From an uncultured Blautia sp. (lineage in GTDB: Bacteria; Bacillota; Clostridia; Lachnospirales; Lachnospiraceae): a stretch of 21,560 nucleotides of DNA. Made by a program: the position numbers and the translations under genes. The notes beneath the pieces are model-generated. The model was given only the letters and a program-made list of their open reading frames with translations. It was not told the DNA's origin and searched no databases. The DNA is taken from contig CAKRRG010000049.1 in NCBI GenBank assembly GCA_934394545.1, positions 1 to 21,560 of the forward strand, in the 5' to 3' direction. Positions 1 to 6,447 of this stretch are shown here, piece by piece (position 1 is the stretch's first letter; every line of letters begins with the position of its first letter).

Positions 1-42
1 TAGTTGTGATAAAGTATGTTATACCAGAAGGGAGAGAACCAA

Positions 43-1338
43 ATGGGTATTCTGATTCGAGGCGGACGTGTTGTTGATGCGGCCACCCAGATGGATAAAG
101 TTACAGATGTTTATCTGGATGACGGCATGATCCAGGAAGTTGGAGACAAGCTGAAGGTGAAGGATAAGGATGACAGTATTATAGATGCGAAGGGGCTGGT
201 AGTGATGCCCGGCCTTGTGGATCTTCACGTTCATTTTCGTGATCCGGGACAGACCGAGAAAGAGGACATCGAAAGCGGCTCCCATGCTGCTGCAAGAGGT
301 GGCGTGACTACAGCAGTAGCAATGCCAAATACCACTCCAGTGATTGACAACCCGGATCGTGCAAATTATGTGAAAAATAAAGCAGCGCAGGTTTCCCCAA
401 TCCATGTGCTCCAGGCAGGAGCTATGACAAAGGGGGAACTTGGAGAGGAGCTTTCCGATATAGCAGGTATGGCGGCAGCCGGAGTACCGGCTCTTTCAGA
501 AGATGGCAAATCCGTTATGAAGGCAAGTCTTTGCAAGCAGGCTATGGAAGAAGCGGTAAAGGCCGGTCTTCCGATCCTGGATCATTGCGAGGATATGACG
601 CTTCGTGGAAATGGCTGTATGAATGATGATGAGAATGCAAAGAGACTTGGTCTTCCTGGAATCTGTAATTCCACAGAGGACACTATTGCGGCAAGAGATT
701 CTCTTCTTGCTATTGAAACAGGAGCGAAACTGCATCTTTGCCATTGTTCTACCAGAGGCGTTGCTATTATGATGAAAATGTTACAGGCAGAAGGCATTGA
801 GAATGTAACTGCGGAGGTTTGCCCGCATCACTTTATTCTTACATCCGATGATATTGAAAGAGATGATCCCAATTACAAAATGAATCCTCCTCTTCGTACC
901 AGAAAGGATGTGGATGCACTGATCGAAGGTCTGAAGGAAGGCTATATCCAGGTGATCAGTACAGACCATGCTCCACATACCCAGAAAGATAAGTCCGGTT
1001 CCATGCGGACAGCAGCTTTTGGAATCGTAGGAATTGAGACTAGCTTTGCACTTAGCTATACAGCTCTTGTAGAAACAGGAATTCTGACTCTTTCTCAGCT
1101 TGTGGAGAAGATGAGCTACAATCCGGCGCAGGTCCTGAATCTGTCATGCGGAACCATTCAGAAAGGACATCCGGCAGATGTGGTGATTGCCGATATCCAT
1201 AATCCATACACGATCTGCAAGGCAGATTTTGTCTCCAAGGGTAAGAATACACCTTTTGAAGGCAAAGAGGTAAAGGGAAAGATTCTGTACACCATCTGTG
1301 ATGGAAAACTTGTATACAAGGATGCAGCAGTAAAATAA
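43..1338 (+). CDS. pyrC: Dihydroorotase (type I), pyrimidine biosynthesis
   Basis: Catalyses the reversible cyclisation of N-carbamoyl-aspartate to dihydroorotate, the third step of UMP synthesis, in the cytoplasm. The 431-residue protein has the usual length for the bacterial type I enzyme. Amidohydrolase signatures are visible: DLHVHFRDPG with metal-binding His62 and His64, a middle DHCED segment, LHLCHCST, and STDHAPH near residue 310. The start at 43 follows a GGGAGAG ribosome binding site at 30-36. An in-frame ATG at 16 exists but has no such site and would add nine residues atypical of the family. It is the first gene of the pyr cluster in the window, and pyrF starts 30 bases after its stop. 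The window opens just upstream, so its promoter, and a possible pyrB before it, cannot be seen. Confidence 0.96.
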   Translation: MGILIRGGRVVDAATQMDKVTDVYLDDGMIQEVGDKLKVKDKDDSIIDAKGLVVMPGLVDLHVHFRDPGQTEKEDIESGSHAAARGGVTTAVAMPNTTPVIDNPDRANYVKNKAAQVSPIHVLQAGAMTKGELGEELSDIAGMAAAGVPALSEDGKSVMKASLCKQAMEEAVKAGLPILDHCEDMTLRGNGCMNDDENAKRLGLPGICNSTEDTIAARDSLLAIETGAKLHLCHCSTRGVAIMMKMLQAEGIENVTAEVCPHHFILTSDDIERDDPNYKMNPPLRTRKDVDALIEGLKEGYIQVISTDHAPHTQKDKSGSMRTAAFGIVGIETSFALSYTALVETGILTLSQLVEKMSYNPAQVLNLSCGTIQKGHPADVVIADIHNPYTICKADFVSKGKNTPFEGKEVKGKILYTICDGKLVYKDAAVK

Positions 1339-1368
1339 ATGATAAATATTATGCAGGAGGAAACATCC

Positions 1369-2295
1369 ATGATCAATAAACTTATTACCAACATTAAAAA
1401 AACAGGAGCACCGATCGTAGTAGGACTGGACCCAATGCTGAACTACATTCCGAAGCAGATTCAGGATGCAGCTTTCAAGGAGTTTGGTGAGACTTTAGAG
1501 GGTGCAGCAGAAGCAATCTGGCAGTACAATAAGGGTATCGTAGATGCGACATTTGATCTGATCCCGGCGGTAAAGCCACAGATTGCCATGTATGAGCAAT
1601 TTGGAATTCCGGGACTTGCAGCTTACAAGCGTACAGTGGATTACTGTAAGGAAAAAGGTCTTGTAGTGATCGGAGATATTAAGCGTGGTGACATCGGTTC
1701 TACATCTGCAGCATATGCTACCGGACATCTGGGAAGAATCCAGGTGGGAAGTAAGACATACGTTCCATTTGATGAGGATTTTGCAACGGTGAACCCATAT
1801 CTTGGAACAGACGGTGTGAAGCCATTTATGGATGTCTGCAAGGAAGAAAAAAAGGGAATTTTCGTATTGGTTAAAACATCGAATCCATCCAGCGGAGAAT
1901 TCCAGGATAGAATTATTGAAGGACGTCCTCTTTATGAGTGGGTTGGCGAAAAGGTTGCCCAGTGGGGGGATGAACTCATGGGTGATGGCTACAGCTATGT
2001 AGGTGCTGTTGTAGGTGCTACTTATCCGGAAATGGGCAAGGTTTTAAGAAAGCTTATGCCGAAGACCTTTATCCTGGTACCGGGATATGGTGCGCAGGGT
2101 GGCAAGGGTGCTGATCTTGTACATTTCTTTAACGAAGATGGTCTTGGTGCGATCGTAAACTCTTCCAGAGGAATCATTGCTGCTTATAAACAGGATAAAT
2201 ACGCACAGTTTGGTGAGGCTAATTATGCAGATGCTTCCCGTCAGGCTGTAAAGGATATGATCCTGGATATCAGCACAGCTCTTGAGAACCGCTAG
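1369..2295 (+). CDS. pyrF: Orotidine 5'-phosphate decarboxylase (long type)
   Basis: Decarboxylates OMP to UMP, the last step of the pathway. The 308-residue protein belongs to the longer bacterial form rather than the roughly 240-residue Bacillus type. The active-site signature GDIKRGDIGSTSAAYA, carrying the catalytic Asp-Lys-Asp network, is intact. The phosphate-binding end is seen as VPGYGAQGG followed by IVNSSRGI. The start at 1369 is chosen because AGGAGG at 1355-1360 lies eight bases before it. Upstream in-frame ATGs at 1339 and 1351 either lack a site or precede it. The gene sits between pyrC and pyrK with only a ten-base gap to pyrK, so co-transcription is very likely. Confidence 0.95.
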   Translation: MINKLITNIKKTGAPIVVGLDPMLNYIPKQIQDAAFKEFGETLEGAAEAIWQYNKGIVDATFDLIPAVKPQIAMYEQFGIPGLAAYKRTVDYCKEKGLVVIGDIKRGDIGSTSAAYATGHLGRIQVGSKTYVPFDEDFATVNPYLGTDGVKPFMDVCKEEKKGIFVLVKTSNPSSGEFQDRIIEGRPLYEWVGEKVAQWGDELMGDGYSYVGAVVGATYPEMGKVLRKLMPKTFILVPGYGAQGGKGADLVHFFNEDGLGAIVNSSRGIIAAYKQDKYAQFGEANYADASRQAVKDMILDISTALENR

Positions 2296-2305
2296 GAGGA
2301 AGAAA

Positions 2306-3088
2306 ATGGGCACAAAGGTAAAAGAAACCTGTACAATTATCAGTCAGGAATGTATTGGAAAAGATATTTACAGTATGTGGCTTCAGACGAAGACAATTGC
2401 CAGAAACGCAAAGCCGGGACAATTTGTTTCTGTTTATACACAGGATGGCGGCAAACTGCTTCCGCGTCCGATCAGTCTTTGTGAGATTGATAAGGAGAAA
2501 GGCGCACTTCGTCTTGTTTATCGTGTTACCGGTCCTAAGACCGGGACAGAGAGCTTTTCCAGGCTGACAGCCGGAGAGCAGCTTGAACTTCTGGGACCTC
2601 TGGGAAATGGTTTTCCTATGGAAGAGGCAGCTGGCAAAAAGGTGTTTCTTATGGGCGGTGGAATTGGTGTTCCTCCTATGTTAGAGACCATGAAGCAGCT
2701 GGATGCGGAGAAAATAGCAGTTCTTGGTTATCGTGATGAACTATTTTTAGATGAAGAATTTGGTAAAAACGGCAAAGTTTATATTGCAACAGAAGATGGT
2801 TCTGCCGGAACGAAGGGAAACGTAATGGATGCCATTCGTGAGAATGGACTGGAAGCAGATGTGATCTTTGCCTGTGGACCTAAGCCTATGCTCCGTGCAA
2901 TCAAGGCCTATGCCCTGGAAAAGGAAATTCCTTGCTGGATTTCCATGGAGGAACGTATGGCCTGTGGAATCGGTGCCTGCCTTGGATGCGTGTGCCAGTC
3001 TACAGAGGTTGACGATCATTCCCATGTACACAATAAGCGTGTATGTAAAGATGGCCCTGTGTTCAGAAGTACGGAGGTAGAGTTATGA
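2306..3088 (+). CDS. pyrK: Dihydroorotate dehydrogenase B, electron transfer subunit
   Basis: Iron-sulfur flavoprotein that passes electrons from PyrD to NAD+ in class 1B dihydroorotate dehydrogenase (a PyrD2PyrK2 complex). The 260 residues show the ferredoxin-reductase fold: an FAD-binding RPISLCEI motif near residue 57, a nucleotide-binding GGGIGVPPM motif near residue 120, and a C-terminal [2Fe-2S] cluster site formed by Cys220, Cys225, Cys228 and Cys247. The start at 2306 has AGGAGGA at 2294-2300 upstream. An in-frame ATG at 2282 would lie inside the pyrF end without its own site. The stop overlaps the pyrD start by four bases (ATGA), the usual arrangement for these coupled subunits. Confidence 0.95.
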   Translation: MGTKVKETCTIISQECIGKDIYSMWLQTKTIARNAKPGQFVSVYTQDGGKLLPRPISLCEIDKEKGALRLVYRVTGPKTGTESFSRLTAGEQLELLGPLGNGFPMEEAAGKKVFLMGGGIGVPPMLETMKQLDAEKIAVLGYRDELFLDEEFGKNGKVYIATEDGSAGTKGNVMDAIRENGLEADVIFACGPKPMLRAIKAYALEKEIPCWISMEERMACGIGACLGCVCQSTEVDDHSHVHNKRVCKDGPVFRSTEVEL

Positions 3089-3990
3089 GCAATATGAGCG
3101 TAAATCTTGCGGGAGTTACACTTAAGAACCCGGTAATGACTGCTTCCGGAACTTTTGGATCCGGTGCGGAATACAGTGAATTTGTAGATTTGAACAATCT
3201 TGGTGCAGTAGTGACAAAGGGTGTGGCAAATGTGCCATGGCCAGGTAATCCTACTCCCCGTGTTGCTGAGACAACAGGTGGTATGCTGAACGCAATTGGT
3301 CTGCAGAATCCCGGAATCGATGTTTTCTGCGAGAGAGACATTCCTTTTTTGAAGAAATATGATACAAAAATTATTGTAAATGTGTGCGGAAGGACTACAG
3401 AGGACTACTGTGAAGTAGTAGAGCGTCTGGCAAATGAGCCTGTAGATATGCTGGAAATTAATGTATCCTGTCCGAATGTAAAAGAGGGTGGCATTGCTTT
3501 TGGCCAGAATCCCGGTGCGCTGGAGGCAATTACAAAGGAAGTAAAAAAATACGCCAGACAGCCGGTTATTATGAAATTGAGCCCTAATGTAACCGATATC
3601 ACAGAGATGGCACGTGCAGCAGAGGCGGGTGGCGCAGATGTGGTTTCCTTGATCAATACGATCACCGGAATGAAAATTGATATCAATCGCAGAACCTTTG
3701 CCCTTGCCAATAAAACCGGCGGAATGTCCGGCCCTGCTGTGAAGCCTGTAGCTGTGCGTATGGTTTACCAGGTTGCAAATGCTGTGAAGATCCCGATCAT
3801 CGGAATGGGAGGAATCGCAAGTGCAGAGGATGCGCTTGAGTTTATTATGGCTGGTGCAACCGCAGTATCCGTAGGAACTGCAAACTTTATCAATCCTTAC
3901 ACTACCCAGGAGGTTGTGGACGGTATGGCGGCATTTCTTGAAAGACAGAAGGTAACGGATATTAATGAATTGATAGGTTGTGTCCTGTAA
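3085..3990 (+). CDS. pyrD: Dihydroorotate dehydrogenase B, catalytic subunit
   Basis: FMN-dependent TIM-barrel subunit that oxidises dihydroorotate to orotate using NAD+ through PyrK. The 301-residue length matches class 1B. NVSCPNVKEGG contains the catalytic base Cys129, typical of class 1, where class 2 has Ser. KLSPNVTDI, the LINTITGM segment and the phosphate-binding GMGGIASAEDA are all intact. A GGAGG ribosome binding site at 3073-3077 lies within the end of pyrK, and the start overlaps the pyrK stop by four bases, so translation is probably coupled. An 80-base gap with a short repeat element separates it from pyrE. Confidence 0.96.
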   Translation: MSNMSVNLAGVTLKNPVMTASGTFGSGAEYSEFVDLNNLGAVVTKGVANVPWPGNPTPRVAETTGGMLNAIGLQNPGIDVFCERDIPFLKKYDTKIIVNVCGRTTEDYCEVVERLANEPVDMLEINVSCPNVKEGGIAFGQNPGALEAITKEVKKYARQPVIMKLSPNVTDITEMARAAEAGGADVVSLINTITGMKIDINRRTFALANKTGGMSGPAVKPVAVRMVYQVANAVKIPIIGMGGIASAEDALEFIMAGATAVSVGTANFINPYTTQEVVDGMAAFLERQKVTDINELIGCVL

Positions 3991-4004
3991 AAACAGAGAG
4001 TATG

Positions 4005-4043
4005 GTGGGCAAAGAATTTTTGACCTTTTGACCCTGGTATCAT
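4005..4043. repeat. Short palindromic-element copy A, upstream of pyrE
   Basis: The pyrD-pyrE gap contains CTTTTGACCCTGGTATCAT preceded by TTTTTGAC, the right arm of an element that recurs at 9174-9256 and 16481-16537. A degenerate GGGCAAAG at 4008-4015 could be the remnant of the left arm, giving a short imperfect hairpin with the CTTTTGACCC arm. The boundaries are approximate. It differs from the other two intergenic copies by A for C in the CCTTTTGACCC segment. Confidence 0.6.
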
Positions 4044-4048
4044 ACTAT
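4020..4048 (+). promoter_or_regulatory. Candidate sigma-A promoter for pyrE, inside repeat copy A
   Basis: TTGACC at 4020-4025 and TACTAT at 4043-4048 are separated by exactly 17 bases, matching five and four positions of the sigma-A hexamers. The transcript would start near 4055 and have a very short leader before pyrE. Most of the -35 and spacer come from the repeat element. The spacing is seen directly, but promoter activity is inferred. Confidence 0.4.
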
Positions 4049-4070
4049 AGAAGAAATTAGGAGGATAAAA

Positions 4071-4745
4071 ATGGAACAGTATAAACAGGAATTTATTGAG
4101 TTTATGATTGATTGCAATGTACTTAAATTTGGAGATTTTACAACGAAATCCGGAAGAAAAACTCCGTTTTTTGTAAACACAGGATTTTATCGTACGGGAG
4201 CACAGCTTCGAAGATTAGGTCAGTATTATGCGAAAGCAATTGAGAGCAAATTTGGTCTGGATTTCGATGTGCTTTTTGGACCGGCATATAAAGGAATTCC
4301 GCTGACAGTTGCGGCTACAATGGCAATCAGCGAAGAATACGGCAAGGATATCCGCTATTGCTCTAACCGTAAAGAGGTAAAGGATCACGGCGATAAGGGA
4401 ATCCTTCTTGGAAGTCCGATCGTTGACGGGGACAAGGTTGTGATCATCGAGGATGTTACCACAGCGGGAACCTCTATTCAGGAGACTCTGCCGATTATCA
4501 AAGCACAGGGAGATGTTTCCCCAATTGGTCTCGTGGTATCCGTAGACCGTATGGAGCGTGGACAGGGAACAAAGAGTGCGTTAAAAGAAATCGAAGAGAA
4601 TTATGGACTGCAGACAACTGCCATCGTAACTATGGCAGAGGTTGTAGAGCATCTCTATAACAAAGAATACAAGGGGAAAGTCATCATTGATGATACTTTA
4701 AAAGCAGCCATTGATGCATACTATGAGCAGTATGGCGCAGAATGA
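4071..4745 (+). CDS. pyrE: Orotate phosphoribosyltransferase
   Basis: Transfers phosphoribosyl from PRPP to orotate, giving OMP. The 224 residues fit the family. The PRPP-binding motif VVIIEDVTTAGTS (acidic pair Glu127-Asp128) is intact, as are the FGPAYKGIPL loop near residue 67 and the NRKEVKDHG catalytic-loop region. A strong AGGAGG site precedes the ATG. It closes the pyr series, separated from pyrD by 80 bases that hold a repeat copy and a promoter-like pair, so it may be read both from the operon and from its own start. A 54-base gap without a visible terminator leads to a small membrane-peptide gene. Confidence 0.96.
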   Translation: MEQYKQEFIEFMIDCNVLKFGDFTTKSGRKTPFFVNTGFYRTGAQLRRLGQYYAKAIESKFGLDFDVLFGPAYKGIPLTVAATMAISEEYGKDIRYCSNRKEVKDHGDKGILLGSPIVDGDKVVIIEDVTTAGTSIQETLPIIKAQGDVSPIGLVVSVDRMERGQGTKSALKEIEENYGLQTTAIVTMAEVVEHLYNKEYKGKVIIDDTLKAAIDAYYEQYGAE

Positions 4746-4799
4746 TCGTGTAGCTGAAGGCTTTGCCAGACAGCGGATTGGTAAAAGGAGGAAATGCTG

Positions 4800-4952
4800 A
4801 TGAGTGAAAGGCTTTATAAGATTATATCAGGCGTGGGAGCCGGAAGTATTGCACTTGGGATTATTACTCTGGTAACTGGTGTTACCACCGGCATTCTCAT
4901 GATCGTGAACGGAGCCAGACTTCTGAGGGGCAAATCCGATATGATGATTTAA
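4800..4952 (+). CDS. Small hydrophobic protein of 50 residues, unknown function
   Basis: A 50-codon frame begins at ATG 4800, eight bases after AGGAGG at 4786-4791. A second in-frame ATG at 4794 is too close to that site. The peptide reads MSERLYKIIS, then a Gly/Ile/Thr/Val-rich hydrophobic stretch at residues 11-37, then a basic end with RLLRGK. It looks like a small single- or double-pass membrane protein. It lies between pyrE and a VanZ-like gene with a 12-base gap to the latter, which supports its being real and co-transcribed. I do not recognise a named family and no function is assigned. Confidence 0.65.
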   Translation: MSERLYKIISGVGAGSIALGIITLVTGVTTGILMIVNGARLLRGKSDMMI

Positions 4953-4964
4953 GGGGATATTTTT

Positions 4965-5450
4965 TTGAAAAAGGAAACGAAAGCTTTGATCCGCCGTATG
5001 GGAATCCTGCTATTTGTGGTTTATGTGATCCTGCTGATTTATTTCCTGTTTTTTGCAGAGGAGTATGGCAGAGTGGCGCAGGCAGAGCAGGCGTACCGAT
5101 ATAATCTGGTGCCTTTTGTAGAGATAAAAAGGTTCTGGAAATATCGGGAGCAGCTGGGTATGTTTGCAGTGTTTTCCAATATTTTCGGAAATGTGATAGG
5201 CTTCCTACCTTTCGGGTTTATCCTTCCGGTTATTTTCAGAAGAATGAACAATGGTTTTCTCATCTGCATATCAGGATTTATTTTAAGTCTGACTGTGGAA
5301 GTAATCCAGCTTGTCACGAAGGTCGGATGCTTTGATGTGGATGATATGATTTTGAATACCCTGGGAGCGGCCCTGGGATATGTTCTTTTTCTTATCTGTA
5401 ATCATATTTGGCGGTGTCTGCGCAGGCAGAAATGTCCGTTTAGGAGATAA
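4965..5450 (+). CDS. VanZ-like family membrane protein
   Basis: A 161-residue integral membrane protein with four predicted helices at about residues 11-30, 67-90, 95-115 and 126-147. The VanZ-family core is visible: NIFGNVIGFLPFGF, then TVEVIQLVTKVGCFDVDDM, then NTLGAALGY, where the acidic DVDD segment is characteristic. VanZ itself gives low-level teicoplanin resistance by an unclear mechanism, and most family members are uncharacterised, so a resistance role should not be assumed. The start is a TTG at 4965 with a GGGG-type site just upstream. No better ATG exists without losing the first helix. It is followed after seven bases by another small membrane protein. Confidence 0.85.
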   Translation: MKKETKALIRRMGILLFVVYVILLIYFLFFAEEYGRVAQAEQAYRYNLVPFVEIKRFWKYREQLGMFAVFSNIFGNVIGFLPFGFILPVIFRRMNNGFLICISGFILSLTVEVIQLVTKVGCFDVDDMILNTLGAALGYVLFLICNHIWRCLRRQKCPFRR

Positions 5451-5457
5451 TTCCATT

Positions 5458-5772
5458 ATGGCAAGAAGATATAGATATTCATTTACAAAGAAAAAAGAAG
5501 CAAAAAAGGGGAAGCTGTCTGCCGGTTTGGCGGCAGCGTCCTTTTTGTTGTTTATAACGGCTGTTATCCTGGCGTATTTTCTGGATAGCAGCTTTGGATT
5601 TATAGTGGGAGGAGTGAGCCTGTTTGCTACACTTCTTTCAATATATGGATTTATTATGGGTCTGCTTAGTTTTTCAGAGGAAGGCAGAAGCCATAAAACA
5701 AGTATAATAGGCTCTATGAGCAACGGGGTGATTCTGATCGTGTGGATTGGGGTATATCTGACCGGATTGTAG
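5458..5772 (+). CDS. Small membrane protein, probable DUF6142-type
   Basis: A 104-residue protein starting MARRYRYSFTKKKEAKKG, a very basic cytoplasmic N-terminus followed by three hydrophobic segments at about residues 21-42, 47-70 and 84-103. This resembles a small uncharacterised Lachnospiraceae family that I recall as DUF6142. That assignment is from memory and tentative. The ATG at 5458 has AGGAG at 5442-5446 inside the end of the VanZ-like gene. Upstream in-frame start codons reaching back to 5380 lie deep in that gene and are unlikely. No function can be given. Its position suggests one transcript from the small peptide through the HD-domain gene. Confidence 0.75.
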   Translation: MARRYRYSFTKKKEAKKGKLSAGLAAASFLLFITAVILAYFLDSSFGFIVGGVSLFATLLSIYGFIMGLLSFSEEGRSHKTSIIGSMSNGVILIVWIGVYLTGL

Positions 5773-5786
5773 AAAGGAAAATCGCT

Positions 5787-6389
5787 ATGGACGAGCGTTT
5801 AAAAAAACAGCTGGACTTTATTCTGGAAGTGGATAAAGTAAAAAACATCATGCGTCAGACCTATCTGGCAGATGGGAAACGTAAGGAAAATGACGCAGAG
5901 CATTCCTGGCATCTGGCACTTATGGCAGTGATTTTAAAAGAATATGCGCCGGAAGAGGTTGATCTTTCCAAGGTCATTCCTATGGTGCTGATGCATGACT
6001 TGGTAGAAATTGATGCGGGAGATACTTATGCTTATGATGCAGCGGGTGCTGCTACCCAGCATGACAGAGAGAATGTGGCTGCACAACGGATTTATGGATT
6101 ACTTCCGGAAGACCAGGGGAAATGGCTGTATGATTTGTGGCAGGAGTTTGAAGCTTATGAGACGCCAGAAGCAAAATTTGCCCACATGCTGGATAATAGT
6201 CAGCCATTATTTCTTAATGATGCTACGGATGGAATCAGCTGGGTGGAGCATAAAGTAAAGAAAAGTCAGATTTACAAGCGCAACAGCCGTACAGGCCAGG
6301 GTGCGCCGAAGGTCTGGGAATACATGCAGGAGCTGATCGACCGGCATGTGGAAAAGGGACATGTGATAGATGATATGTCAGAAGAATAA
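5787..6389 (+). CDS. HD-domain hydrolase, YfbR/HDDC2-like 5'-nucleotidase
   Basis: A 200-residue HD-superfamily metal phosphohydrolase. The metal site is intact: His39 in AEHSWHLALMA, His70-Asp71 in LMHDLVEIDAGDTYAYD, and Asp136 in HMLDNSQP. This spacing is that of the YfbR and HDDC2 group, which removes phosphate from (deoxy)nucleoside monophosphates. By family knowledge the likely role is nucleotide turnover, which fits a location just after pyrimidine genes, but the substrate is inferred. The ATG at 5787 with AAAGGAA upstream is chosen. An in-frame start at 5742 lies inside the preceding gene. A small hairpin with a T-run follows the stop. Confidence 0.85.
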   Translation: MDERLKKQLDFILEVDKVKNIMRQTYLADGKRKENDAEHSWHLALMAVILKEYAPEEVDLSKVIPMVLMHDLVEIDAGDTYAYDAAGAATQHDRENVAAQRIYGLLPEDQGKWLYDLWQEFEAYETPEAKFAHMLDNSQPLFLNDATDGISWVEHKVKKSQIYKRNSRTGQGAPKVWEYMQELIDRHVEKGHVIDDMSEE

Positions 6390-6394
6390 CAAAT

Positions 6395-6414
6395 GGGACA
6401 TAAGTCTCTTTTTT
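6395..6414 (+). terminator. Weak intrinsic terminator candidate
   Basis: GGGAC ATAA GTCTC forms a five-pair stem (one G-U) with a four-base loop, directly followed by six T. It lies six bases after the HD-domain stop. The stem is short, so partial read-through into the aminopeptidase gene is likely. Confidence 0.4.
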
Positions 6415-6447
6415 GAAGGAAATTGAATAAGAAAGAGAGGAAGAAGA

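Noticed and set aside
4965..5450. The VanZ-like gene as a glycopeptide-resistance locus.
   Set aside because: No vanH, vanA, vanX or vanS/R genes are nearby, and VanZ-like proteins are common housekeeping-context membrane proteins in Firmicutes.
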